Source of the DNA: an uncultured Flammeovirgaceae bacterium
GTDB taxonomy: Bacteria; Bacteroidota; Bacteroidia; Cytophagales; Cyclobacteriaceae
Reading direction: 5' to 3'
Assembly: GCA_937884755.1 (NCBI GenBank)
Contig: CAKZYJ010000462.1
Coordinates: 1 to 36,344, forward strand
DNA length: 36,344 nucleotides
Below, piece by piece: positions 27,118 through 35,566 of the stretch. A program made the translations under genes and the position numbers. Position 1 is the stretch's first letter. The number at the start of each line of letters is the position of its first letter. The notes below the pieces were generated by a model. That model searched no databases. It was not told the origin of the DNA and worked only from the letters and a program-made list of their open reading frames with translations.

Positions 27118-29740
27118 TTCTCAAGCTATCTACCGGATTAGCCAGCGCGGCTCGGACCGACTGGAAACTAACCGTGAGTATCGCTATCAGGAAGGTAGCG
27201 GCTATCGCTAGGGCAAAAATTCCGACTCCGATTTCTATCCTATAAATGAAGTTCTCCAGCCAATTCTGCATCACCCACCAGGCTAAGGGGGCGGCTATGA
27301 CGAAAGCTAGGATCAACAGGCGGGTAAATTCTTGGCCGAATAGCCACAAGATACTTGGCAGGCTAGCCCCAAGCACTTTCCGTACCCCCACCTCTTTGGT
27401 TTTCTGAGCGGCCATAAATGAGATTAAGCCGTACAAACCAAGGCAGCCGATAATGATAGCGATGCTGGCAAAAATCTGAATCAGTCGGAAGATCATGCTG
27501 TCCGCTTCGTAAAATCGGGCAATCTGCTCATCCAAGAAATTGTATTCAAAGATATGATTCGGGAAGACTTCCTTCCAACTCGTTTCAAGCGCCGATAAGG
27601 TAGACGGTAAATTGGCCGGATTAATCTTTACAGCGCAATTATAATACCATTTGGTTGAGGTAGTAATACAAAGCGGGGCAATGGCCTCGTGAAAAGATGT
27701 ATTATGAAAGTCCTTCACTACTCCCACAATGGTTCCTTTACTGTTGTTAAGACCTATCTGTATTTTTTTTCCAATCACATCCTCGGGAGAATGCTTTCCA
27801 AACCGTCTTACCGCAGTCTCATTAATCAGAAATTCCCGAACCGTATCCGAGGGTAGTAGGTTACGCCCGGCTATGAGTTGTAGGTTAAAGGTAGGAACGT
27901 ACTGATGGTCACCCGCCTTCACGGTAATATCAAAGTTCTCTATTTCGGTACGTGAACCGTAGCGCACGGTCACGCTAGCCCAGCCCTCGGAAGCCGGGGC
28001 ATCACTGCAAAGAGTCAATTTCTCTACGCTGGCGAGCTGCGAAATCTCCGAGTCAAATGCGCTGATGGTTGGTTCTTCTTTTTCGGGTACGGGCAGCATC
28101 ACAATGGCATCTTTTGTAAAACCCATATCTGCTTGCCGGGAGTAACGCATCTGGTTGGCAATCACGATGGTACCGATAATCAGCAGTTGCGAAATCACGA
28201 ACTGGGTGACTACCAGTCCTCTCCTCAATGAGAAACCGCCCGCGTGTTTTTGGGATAATTTACCTTTCAGGGCCAGCACCGGCTGAAAGCCCGCCATAAT
28301 TAAACCGGGATAAGAGCCGGAGAGTACGATCACGACCAGCAGCAGGAAGAGCAAAAAGATAAGCAGATAAACATCCTGAAAGATGTTGATCTGAAGCTGA
28401 ATATCAAGCAGTTGGTTTAGGTAGGGTAGCACCGACTGAGCAATCACAAAGGCTAATACCAGTGCCAACGTTGTGATTAAGGCTGTTTCGGCTATAAACT
28501 GCCAGAAAAGCTGCCCCCGTTTGCTTCCTAGTACCTTCCGTACCCCAATCTCTTTCGCCCGGCGAAGGGCTTGGGCAGTGGCTAGGTTGATAAAGTTCAC
28601 GCAAGCCGTAATGATTAGAAACAGGCCGATCAGGGACAAAGCCCACAGGTTTTTCTTGGCTATATAGCCTCCCAAATCAGGATTGAAGTGGATATCTGAA
28701 ATAGGTTGAAGTTTAAACTGGTATATTTCCGCATCCCGTTCGTTATAATATTTTTTAGACAGTTCGGGAAAAGCTTTATCTACATCAGAAGGTAGGACAT
28801 CGGGTTTTAGCAGCATAAAGCAGTGCATACCTCCGGCCACTCCCTGCCAACTATCACCAGCTAACCACTCATTGTGGTCTTTCAAGTTACTGTACGATAC
28901 ATAGATTTCGTCCCGACGGTCGGTATTGATCGGCAAATCCCGTAGAACTCCAGTAACTCTGAACTCCAGCTTGTTGTGTACCCGGATCATTTGACCGATC
29001 GGGTTCTGGTCTCCGAAAAATTTCTCCGCAATCCTTTCAGTAACAATCGCCGTATTGGGTTTGGTTAAGATGGTGTTTTTATCACCTTGTATCAAAGGAA
29101 AGTCCAGCATATCAAAAAACTCCGGCTCCGCAAACGCAACAGCTTCTTTGAACTTTTTATCATCCTCAGCCGATGGAATAGAGACCAGCCAATCTGAGTT
29201 GCTATAGACCATTGCTATTTTTTCGGCAAAGGTGTAATCATCGCGAAGGGCCTTCCCGATGGGTTGCGGAACACCCTGATCGTAGGCTATCTCCTCCTGG
29301 TGAAACTCAGTAGTGACGCGATAAATCCGATCTTTTTCTGTATGAAAAGTATCAAAACTCAAGTGGTACTTCACCAGAGTAAAAATCAGTATAGCACCGG
29401 TAATTCCCAGGGCTAAGCCCAGCACATTAATTAGTGAATAGGCTTTGTTTCGATAAACGTTACGTCTAGCAATATTGAAATAGTTTCGTAGCATATCGGT
29501 AATGGTTGGATAACTATACTGAAGTGATTTACGTCTAAAAATTGAAGGTCGCAGATACGCTAGCACCTCCCGCCAGTAGCCACTCCGGGCTTTTTTAACT
29601 CCTTCCTTCTGTACTCTCAGATAGTAGCGTTCGTGCAAGTCACCGAGTACTTCTTCTAAGATTTCGGGGGGGCAGAGCCACTCGAGTAGCTTGTCTACCC
29701 ACTGGGGAGGGGTATCAGGCTTACAGTCTGAAGTAGCCAT
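27110..29740 (-). CDS. Prefix-domain double-FtsX permease, first permease after PadR
   Basis: An 876-residue permease starting at the ATG at 29740 (MATSDCKPDTPPQWVDKLLE). An upstream in-frame ATG at 29791 would lie inside the padR-like gene and add 17 residues with no family match. The prefix domain (1-82) keeps LEEVLGDLHERYYLRVQKEG and YWREVLAYLRPS, but has CPPEILEE and an N-terminus unlike the MSK form of the others, as expected for a gene whose start is not nested in a preceding permease. Met83 opens the helix-1 module. Coupling segments are KEIGVRKVLGSKRGQ and TKEVGVRKVLGASLPS, and the tail is ANPVDSLRNE. Only 2 bp separate it from the regulator's stop codon, so regulator and permease are almost certainly co-transcribed. 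Confidence 0.95.
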   Translation of the reverse strand: MATSDCKPDTPPQWVDKLLEWLCPPEILEEVLGDLHERYYLRVQKEGVKKARSGYWREVLAYLRPSIFRRKSLQYSYPTITDMLRNYFNIARRNVYRNKAYSLINVLGLALGITGAILIFTLVKYHLSFDTFHTEKDRIYRVTTEFHQEEIAYDQGVPQPIGKALRDDYTFAEKIAMVYSNSDWLVSIPSAEDDKKFKEAVAFAEPEFFDMLDFPLIQGDKNTILTKPNTAIVTERIAEKFFGDQNPIGQMIRVHNKLEFRVTGVLRDLPINTDRRDEIYVSYSNLKDHNEWLAGDSWQGVAGGMHCFMLLKPDVLPSDVDKAFPELSKKYYNERDAEIYQFKLQPISDIHFNPDLGGYIAKKNLWALSLIGLFLIITACVNFINLATAQALRRAKEIGVRKVLGSKRGQLFWQFIAETALITTLALVLAFVIAQSVLPYLNQLLDIQLQINIFQDVYLLIFLLFLLLVVIVLSGSYPGLIMAGFQPVLALKGKLSQKHAGGFSLRRGLVVTQFVISQLLIIGTIVIANQMRYSRQADMGFTKDAIVMLPVPEKEEPTISAFDSEISQLASVEKLTLCSDAPASEGWASVTVRYGSRTEIENFDITVKAGDHQYVPTFNLQLIAGRNLLPSDTVREFLINETAVRRFGKHSPEDVIGKKIQIGLNNSKGTIVGVVKDFHNTSFHEAIAPLCITTSTKWYYNCAVKINPANLPSTLSALETSWKEVFPNHIFEYNFLDEQIARFYEADSMIFRLIQIFASIAIIIGCLGLYGLISFMAAQKTKEVGVRKVLGASLPSILWLFGQEFTRLLILAFVIAAPLAWWVMQNWLENFIYRIEIGVGIFALAIAATFLIAILTVSFQSVRAALANPVDSLRNE

Positions 29741-29742
29741 AC

Positions 29743-30084
29743 TTAAGTAAAACTGATTTTGGGTAAACTTGATGGAGCAATCCGGTTCCACAGCCGGTTG
29801 CGCACTGCCTGAACCTCGTGCAGGATACGGCTACCAGCGATGGTAACGGTAAATAGTCGTTTGCGACGTCCGCCTCGTTCAGAAGTAGCTTCACCCATTT
29901 GGGAGTTGACAAAGCCTTTCTTTTCTAGCCGCTGGAGGGCCGCGTGAACGGCACCGGTGGTAACTGTTCGCCCCGTTTCTTCCTCCAGGGCTTCGGCAAT
30001 AGCTACACTGTAGGCCTGGGGCGTTAGCACCGCTACGGATAGTAAAACAACTTCTTCAAATTCGCCTAAATCGCTTCTTCTCAT
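29743..30084 (-). CDS. PadR-family winged-helix transcriptional regulator
   Basis: A 113-residue regulator of the short PadR type. The first 75 residues form the winged helix: LGEFEEVVLLSVAVLTPQAYSV, a recognition region VTTGAVHAALQRLEKKGFV, and the wing GGRRKRLFTVT. A short C-terminal helix for dimerisation follows. PadR-type proteins usually repress their own operon and respond to small molecules or to signals from the co-encoded transporter; which applies here is not known. Small PadR genes directly in front of prefix-domain permeases are a recurrent arrangement. It is the first gene of the operon, 2 bp before the permease at 29740. About 31 nt upstream of its ATG is the start site predicted from a -24/-12 element. 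Confidence 0.92.
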   Translation of the reverse strand: MRRSDLGEFEEVVLLSVAVLTPQAYSVAIAEALEEETGRTVTTGAVHAALQRLEKKGFVNSQMGEATSERGGRRKRLFTVTIAGSRILHEVQAVRNRLWNRIAPSSLPKISFT

Positions 30085-30126
30085 CGGTTAGGTTTTGTTA
30101 TAGCGTTATTACTTCTATTTCGGTAT

Positions 30127-30142
30127 AACAAACCCTTTGCCA
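30127..30142 (-). promoter_or_regulatory. Candidate sigma-54 (-24/-12) promoter of the PadR operon
   Basis: On the minus strand TGGCAAAGGGTTTGTT fits the RpoN layout with GG at -24 and TTG at -12 in correct spacing. It departs from consensus at C6 (A) and at the final C of TTGC (T). The start would be near 30116, giving a 31-nt leader. Its spacing of about 87 bp to the centre of the palindrome pair at 30185-30221 is the same as for the strong element at 773-788, which is the main reason to believe it. Confidence 0.5.
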
Positions 30143-30184
30143 ACGCTCTGAGCGGCTTCAGAGAGGGATGTGTCCATTAAGGAG

Positions 30185-30221
30185 TGTTCGCAATCGGGCA
30201 GTGGCTGTACAAAGGCGAACA
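30185..30221 (-). promoter_or_regulatory. Tandem palindromes, candidate enhancer (UAS) of the PadR operon
   Basis: Given as plus-strand sequence, the sites are TGTTCG-CAAT-CGGGCA (30185-30200) and TGTACA-AAGG-CGAACA (30206-30221). Both are 16 bp with 6-4-6 layout and have centres exactly 21 bp apart. The outermost half-sites TGTTCG and CGAACA also form a long perfect inverted repeat, extended by one C/G pair. The site belongs to the same set as 693-731 and 16558-16593. Confidence 0.58.
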
Positions 30222-30295
30222 GTTAGAAGAGCGGTAAAACTTCAAATACGAAAGACCCTATTTCGTAGATAGCTATGAAATTTAAGGAACTCCGG

Positions 30296-32686
30296 TTACT
30301 CATTCCGCAGTGTATCCACCGGATTAGTGGAGGCGGCTTTAGCCGATTGAAAACTAATAGTAGCGATCACAATGATCAGCATCAAGATTGCGGTCAGTAG
30401 ATAATCTACCACGCTAATCTGAACCCGGTAGGCAAAATTTTGTAACCACTGATTGATGCCGTAAGCAGAAAGCGGTACGGCAACCACCAACGCCACGACA
30501 TATAGCACTAAGAAACGTTGATTAATCAGTGCTAGAATATGTTTTACCGAAGCTCCGTGTACCTTACGAATACCAATCTCTTTTTTCTTTTGCTGGGTGG
30601 TATAGCTAATAAGCCCCAAAAGCCCTAAAGCAGCAATGACAATAGCTAGTACCGTAAACATGGTGATGAGTCGACTCTGCTGAGTTTCTTTCTCTATCAT
30701 CTTCTCAAACCAATCGTCTAGAAAGCTGTATTCAAATGGCACTATAATGTCACTTTCTTGCCAACGACGCTCAAGTTGTGCGAGCGTTTGCTGCCAGCTT
30801 TGGGCATTGACTCTAACTAGTAAATTGTTACTAGTCTCAGGCTCCAGGCGCAACACAATAGGAATAATCTCTTGATTGAAGTTCTGAAAATGAAAGTCGT
30901 TAACCACTCCAATAATTTTTTCATTAGGCCCTCCGGCTGGGTTCAGCACTTCCTGTCCGACAGCATTCTTCAGACCTAGATACTTCTTAGCGGCTTCGTT
31001 GATAATGATGGCGGCCGTATCGGTAGCATAGTCTCGGGAAAAATTACGCCCTTCTACTATCCGCATATTCATAGTAGGAATAAAGTCATAGTCCACCACA
31101 TTGTACTGCACCCTGACCGAAAGCGTATCGTTCGTAGCCTGGTTAACTACTTTGATACCCGAAGCCTTGTAGTCACTGAAGAATTTATAGCGCGTAGCCC
31201 CTACATTAGTGACTCCCGTTTCCTGACGAATGGTTTCTTTAAAGTAGTTCCAGCGAGCAGATTCTATGCCAGAGGCTCGGCTAATATTGATCACGGCTTC
31301 CTTGTCGTATCCAACGTCTTTGTTTTTTAGAAAGTGAAGCTGCTTGAGCACCACAATGCTTCCGGCTATCAAAATAATGGTAAAAACAAATTGTAGCATG
31401 ATCAGCGTACTTCTGATACTGAACACCTTGTCTCGAGTGAGCGTCAATTCTTTTCTTAAAATTTTATTGGTAGGTAACGAGGATATCTTCCAGGCGGGAA
31501 AAAGTCCGGCCAACAGCCCTAGAGCCAGACTAAGGGTCAGCAACAACGGAATCCAGATCGGCCGATCCAGTAGACTTAGCTCAATACCGAACCAGGAAGC
31601 AAGTACGTAGCGAAACAAAAACTCAGTCACCATAATTGAAAATACTCCGGCTAGTAAACTTAGTAGTAGCGATTCGGAAAGCAACTGAACGATGAGTGAT
31701 TTTTGGGATGACCCCAGGGTCTTTCGTACTCCCATTTCATTGGCCCGTCGAACCGAAGTAGCGGTTCGAGCAATCACGTAGTTAATACCAGCGATAATCA
31801 GGATAAAGAAAGCCACCAGCGTTAAGATTCGGATGAAATTACGATTGCCCTTTTTAGTGTGTTCAAAAAGATTATCCGCGTTAAAGTAAATATCCGTCAA
31901 TTTCTGAATGGGAAACTGAAAGGTTTTTAAATGCGGGTAGCCTTGGGCAGTGACCTCAGCAATGTTCGATCGTAAGTTCTGTTCAGATATTTCCGGTCGG
32001 GTGACAAAGTATACATATACCGGAAAGCCTCCTTTTTTCGGATCACTGAATCGCGGCCAGTAGGGCAATGTAGTGCCTGGTAATAAGTAGTCAAACTGCA
32101 TGTGCGAGTTTCGTGGTAGATCTTTCAAAACGCCAGTGACGGCCAAGGTACGGCCGTTGAAGCTAGCCCAAACGATTGTTTCGCCTACTACATCCTTTGT
32201 ACCAAAATACTTCAAGGCTAAAGACTCAGTTAACACAATGGAGTTTGGTTCGTTCAACATGGTAGTAGGGTTCCCGGCTACAATCTCAAAACCTAACACA
32301 TCCAAGAAGTTAGCATCTACGAAAAAGCCGCTATTCTCAGGTACCGTAAAATAGCTGTTATCTGCCTGCAAGGCTAACTCCGCTTGTACCACCTGCGCTT
32401 TAGTAGCCTTTTCTACTTCCGGAACTTGTTCGGGTAATAGAGAAGCTAAATACCCGTTGGTAATGGCCCACTTCACCTCCTGACCATCTTGCTCGAACTG
32501 GGTCGTAATCCGCCAGGTACGATCAGCGTGTTGGTGAAATTGATCGTAGCTTAACTCATGACGCACAAATAGCAGAATGATCACAAAGCAGGAAATGCCT
32601 AATACCAAGCTTGAAATATTCAGTACACTAGAATATGAATACTTACTAATTTGTCTGAAAGCAATGGTTAGATAGTTACGAAGCAT
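30296..32686 (-). CDS. Double-FtsX permease whose prefix domain has decayed
   Basis: A 796-residue permease starting at MLRNYLTIAFRQISKYSYSS. This Met corresponds to the internal Met at about residue 80 of its prefix-carrying neighbours. Recognisable but broken prefix-coding sequence lies directly upstream (32687-32901). The body is complete: coupling segments NEMGVRKTLGSSQKS (Asn for Lys) and KKEIGIRKVHGASVKH (His in the second LGAS-type motif), three last helices, and tail TNPVDTLRNE. It is the last gene before the PadR regulatory region. No gene uses the ATG nested in its AATGAGTAA end. It is either functional as a prefix-less permease or in early decay; an intact frame of nearly 800 codons favours function. 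Confidence 0.93.
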   Translation of the reverse strand: MLRNYLTIAFRQISKYSYSSVLNISSLVLGISCFVIILLFVRHELSYDQFHQHADRTWRITTQFEQDGQEVKWAITNGYLASLLPEQVPEVEKATKAQVVQAELALQADNSYFTVPENSGFFVDANFLDVLGFEIVAGNPTTMLNEPNSIVLTESLALKYFGTKDVVGETIVWASFNGRTLAVTGVLKDLPRNSHMQFDYLLPGTTLPYWPRFSDPKKGGFPVYVYFVTRPEISEQNLRSNIAEVTAQGYPHLKTFQFPIQKLTDIYFNADNLFEHTKKGNRNFIRILTLVAFFILIIAGINYVIARTATSVRRANEMGVRKTLGSSQKSLIVQLLSESLLLSLLAGVFSIMVTEFLFRYVLASWFGIELSLLDRPIWIPLLLTLSLALGLLAGLFPAWKISSLPTNKILRKELTLTRDKVFSIRSTLIMLQFVFTIILIAGSIVVLKQLHFLKNKDVGYDKEAVINISRASGIESARWNYFKETIRQETGVTNVGATRYKFFSDYKASGIKVVNQATNDTLSVRVQYNVVDYDFIPTMNMRIVEGRNFSRDYATDTAAIIINEAAKKYLGLKNAVGQEVLNPAGGPNEKIIGVVNDFHFQNFNQEIIPIVLRLEPETSNNLLVRVNAQSWQQTLAQLERRWQESDIIVPFEYSFLDDWFEKMIEKETQQSRLITMFTVLAIVIAALGLLGLISYTTQQKKKEIGIRKVHGASVKHILALINQRFLVLYVVALVVAVPLSAYGINQWLQNFAYRVQISVVDYLLTAILMLIIVIATISFQSAKAASTNPVDTLRNE

Positions 32687-32901
32687 ACTAGAAGCAATTA
32701 GAGTAATAGAAGATAGATCATTTACTTAAAAAGTGAAGGCTACCCATTCAGTAGTTCCTTCATGCTTTAACTATTCTTCTTTCTAAAGATAGTTGTGTTC
32801 TTGTAAGCTTCCTAATGCCCTCTAGGAGTCTAGTAGTACGGAAATGCTATGTAATCGAGCCTCTTAGATGGTGGTCGGTGTGAGTCCTGCTACCTACTCA
32901 T
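32687..32901 (-). pseudogene. Decayed permease prefix domain
   Basis: This roughly 210-bp stretch has no open frame but is a relic of the prefix module. From the nested ATG at 32901 it reads M-S-R-stop-Q-D-S-H-R-P-P-S-K-R-L-D, aligning position by position with M-S-K-R-E-H-P-Y-Q-P-P-P-K-W-L-D of intact copies. Further on, with frame shifts, base-level matches continue: CTCCTAGA (LLE), CAACTATCTTTAGA (RYYLR region), GAAGGAACTACTG (the KARRSYW region) and CCTTCACTTTTTAAG (RPSxFK). It ends just before the ATG of the permease at 32686. Stops and indels show that it no longer encodes protein. Confidence 0.8.
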
Positions 32902-35566
32902 TTCGTAGTGAGTCTACTGGGTTCACCTGTGCAGTACGCAAGGCCTGATAGCTAACCGTAAGCATGGCTATGCTTAAACACAGCAGTCCGGCTACCACAA
33001 ATATAATGGGGCCGATGGATACATGGTAGGCAAAATCCTGTAACCACCGATCCATTGCGTACCAGGCAATCGGGATGGCAATGATAAAAGCAATACCGAT
33101 AAGCCGGAGAAAGTCCTGATTAAAGAGTAGTAACAATTGCTGCACACTGGCACCTAGCGTTTTTCGGATGCCCATTTCTTTAGTGCGGCGCTCGGCCAGG
33201 TAGGAAGCTAATCCGTATAATCCTAAACAGGCGATCAGAATGGCTAGCACACTAAACGTAATCATAATGTCGCCCAACCGCTGTTCGGCCTGATAGCGCA
33301 TTTCTAGCTCAGCATCCAGATACGAAGCCACCAGCGGGCGGTCGGGAAATACGTCCTTCCAGGCATCTTCCAAGCTACTTAGCACCTGCTGGGGTGAACC
33401 ACCGGCTTTCACTAATAAATGACGGGTATAGCTACTGTAAGCTCCTTCACTGCTCATAAATACCATGGGGGCAATACGCTCTTTCATGGAGGCACTGTGG
33501 TGGTCTTTTACTACACCAATTACGGTGCCGGTGAGGTCGCCGTAGGTTTGGCCATTTTCGTATACGTAGGTCCGTACCTTCTTGCCTAGGGCAGTCTCAG
33601 GAGTAAACCCGAAGTTCTTAGCCGCGGCTTCGGTCAGGATTACTGCATCGGTAGCATCGGCACCGCTTTCAGCCGAAAGAGTTCGCCCACTAACCAGAGG
33701 AATATCCAGCAGATTAAAATAATCGTAGCCAATATGCTGGCGGGATACCCGGTCTTCAGGCGCAATTTCTTCGGTCAGCCCTTCCACTTCGTAAGCTCGG
33801 TCCATGCCGTGTCCGAAGCCCGGACGTACGTAGGCTCGGCTCACTGACGATACCCCCGCTAACTGAGAGAACTTCTGTTCTAGGGCAGCTATCTTTTCCA
33901 CTTGTTCGGTGCTGCTTATCTGCGGAGCGGGTATAGTGAGTATCTGTTCCTTCTCAAACCCTAAAGAGGTTTCCCGCAAAAAGGTGAGCTGCTGATAGGC
34001 AATGAGCGTACCGGCAATCAGCGCAATAGAAGCTACAAACTGGAATACGACCAAGCCCTGTTGCAGCCACTGACGGCTACCCAACTTTTGCCCTACTCTC
34101 CCTTTGAGCACCCGGGCGGCCTGCAATCCCGAAAGTATCCAGGCCGGATAGCTGCCGGCCAGTAGCCCAGTCAGCATAACAACGCCCAGCAGAGGTAGCC
34201 AAAACGGAAGCTGATTCAGTATCGCTATTTCTAAATCCCGATAGGCCAGGTCGTTAAAATAAGGCAAGAGTAATTCGGCTAACAATAACCCAATCGTTAA
34301 AGCTAGTATACTTAGAAGAAAGGACTCACCCAAAAACTGGCGCATCAGCATACCCCGTCCCGCTCCGGCTGCCTTGCGTATTCCCACCTCTTTCGCCCGC
34401 TTCACCGAACGCGCTAATGAGAGGTTGGTAAAATTGATACAGGCAATGAGCAGAATAAGCAGTGAAATAGCTGAGAAGATAGCCACGTAGGTTATATCGC
34501 TGTTAGCACTAGGGTCGCTAGTAGTATTCGTAGAGTAAAGGTGAATGTCCGTGAGCGGTTGCAATTGAGGAATAAAATTCCGTGCCACATCTGCTCCTCG
34601 GTATTTTTCAACGGCCTTTACTATCTGGGAGTTTACAGCGGCGGCCTCGGCACCGGGTTGAAGTTTCACGTAAGTCCACAACCAGGGCCACCAGTAGCTT
34701 TCAAAAGGGCCGGGGTTATTGTAATACTGCTTAAGAGCGGCTATGGAAGTGAGAAAATCCATGGAGAAGTGAGAATTATTGGGACTGTCTTCCATTACCC
34801 CCTGCACCTCCAGCGACAAGCTATCACCAATGCGAATGGTTTGACCCAGTGGATCTTGGTCGCCAAAGTACCGTTGGGCAGTAGACTCGGTGAGGATAAC
34901 CGCACTCGGTGAGGCCAGAATATTTGCTTCCCCTCTCAGTAAACGGAAATTAAAAACATCGAAAAAATTACTATCAGCAAAGTAGAACTGCTCCTCGTTC
35001 AATCGTTCAGCCTGAGCATCGTCTAGCCGTTGCACTTCAATCGGAGTTCGATACAGTCGGACGACCTCCTCCAGTTCGGCAATTTCTTGTAATGGAGTGA
35101 TGTGGGCCCCACCGGTGCGGGAAAAAGCATCGCCATCACCCGCTTTCTGCTGAATGACTCGGTAGACACGGTCGGCATCGGGATGAAAGCGATCAAAGCT
35201 CAATTCGTAACGCACATAGAGTGCAATGAGCGTAAAACAGGTAATTCCTAGCGCTAACCCGGCAATATTGATAAATGAGAAGCTCTTGTGCTTCATCAGA
35301 TTGCGGTAGGCGGTGGTGAAATAGTGCTTAAGCATCATAGTAGGGTAAGTATTTGAGTGTTTATTCCTTCGCAACGCAAAGGGTCTAAAAAATTTAAGGG
35401 TATGAAAAAGATAGAGCCGGTTAGCTTTCTGCTCTCCGTATTCGGTCACCCATTCACTGTATAGTTCGTACAAATCTCCCTGCACCTCTTCTAACAGTTG
35501 AGGGTTGCAGAAGTTTTCCAGCAAACGATCAGCCCAGCGGGGTGGATTAGAGGCCTTCTTACTCAT
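32894..35566 (-). CDS. Double-FtsX permease with divergent prefix domain
   Basis: An 890-residue permease. The prefix domain (1-76) keeps PPRWADRLLENFCNPQLLEEV but then departs: QGDLYELYSEWVTEYGEQKA instead of GDLHERYY..., and LYLFHTLKFFRPF instead of YWREVLAYLRPS. The transmembrane module opens at Met77 or Met78 (MLKHYFTTAYRNLMKHKSFS). Coupling segments are KEVGIRKAAGAGRGM and TKEMGIRKTLGASVQQ, and the tail is VNPVDSLRNE, ending in TAG. Its start overlaps the preceding gene by ATGAGTAA (35559-35566). Its end contains ATGAGTAG, where the decayed prefix of the next gene begins. The different prefix suggests a separate lineage from the PadR-operon copies. Confidence 0.95.
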   Translation of the reverse strand: MSKKASNPPRWADRLLENFCNPQLLEEVQGDLYELYSEWVTEYGEQKANRLYLFHTLKFFRPFALRRNKHSNTYPTMMLKHYFTTAYRNLMKHKSFSFINIAGLALGITCFTLIALYVRYELSFDRFHPDADRVYRVIQQKAGDGDAFSRTGGAHITPLQEIAELEEVVRLYRTPIEVQRLDDAQAERLNEEQFYFADSNFFDVFNFRLLRGEANILASPSAVILTESTAQRYFGDQDPLGQTIRIGDSLSLEVQGVMEDSPNNSHFSMDFLTSIAALKQYYNNPGPFESYWWPWLWTYVKLQPGAEAAAVNSQIVKAVEKYRGADVARNFIPQLQPLTDIHLYSTNTTSDPSANSDITYVAIFSAISLLILLIACINFTNLSLARSVKRAKEVGIRKAAGAGRGMLMRQFLGESFLLSILALTIGLLLAELLLPYFNDLAYRDLEIAILNQLPFWLPLLGVVMLTGLLAGSYPAWILSGLQAARVLKGRVGQKLGSRQWLQQGLVVFQFVASIALIAGTLIAYQQLTFLRETSLGFEKEQILTIPAPQISSTEQVEKIAALEQKFSQLAGVSSVSRAYVRPGFGHGMDRAYEVEGLTEEIAPEDRVSRQHIGYDYFNLLDIPLVSGRTLSAESGADATDAVILTEAAAKNFGFTPETALGKKVRTYVYENGQTYGDLTGTVIGVVKDHHSASMKERIAPMVFMSSEGAYSSYTRHLLVKAGGSPQQVLSSLEDAWKDVFPDRPLVASYLDAELEMRYQAEQRLGDIMITFSVLAILIACLGLYGLASYLAERRTKEMGIRKTLGASVQQLLLLFNQDFLRLIGIAFIIAIPIAWYAMDRWLQDFAYHVSIGPIIFVVAGLLCLSIAMLTVSYQALRTAQVNPVDSLRNE

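Noticed and set aside
29741-29791. Upstream ATG extending the permease at 27110 into the padR-like gene
   Set aside because: The added 17 residues match nothing in the family and would overlap the regulator; the ATG at 29740, 2 bp after the regulator stop, is preferred.
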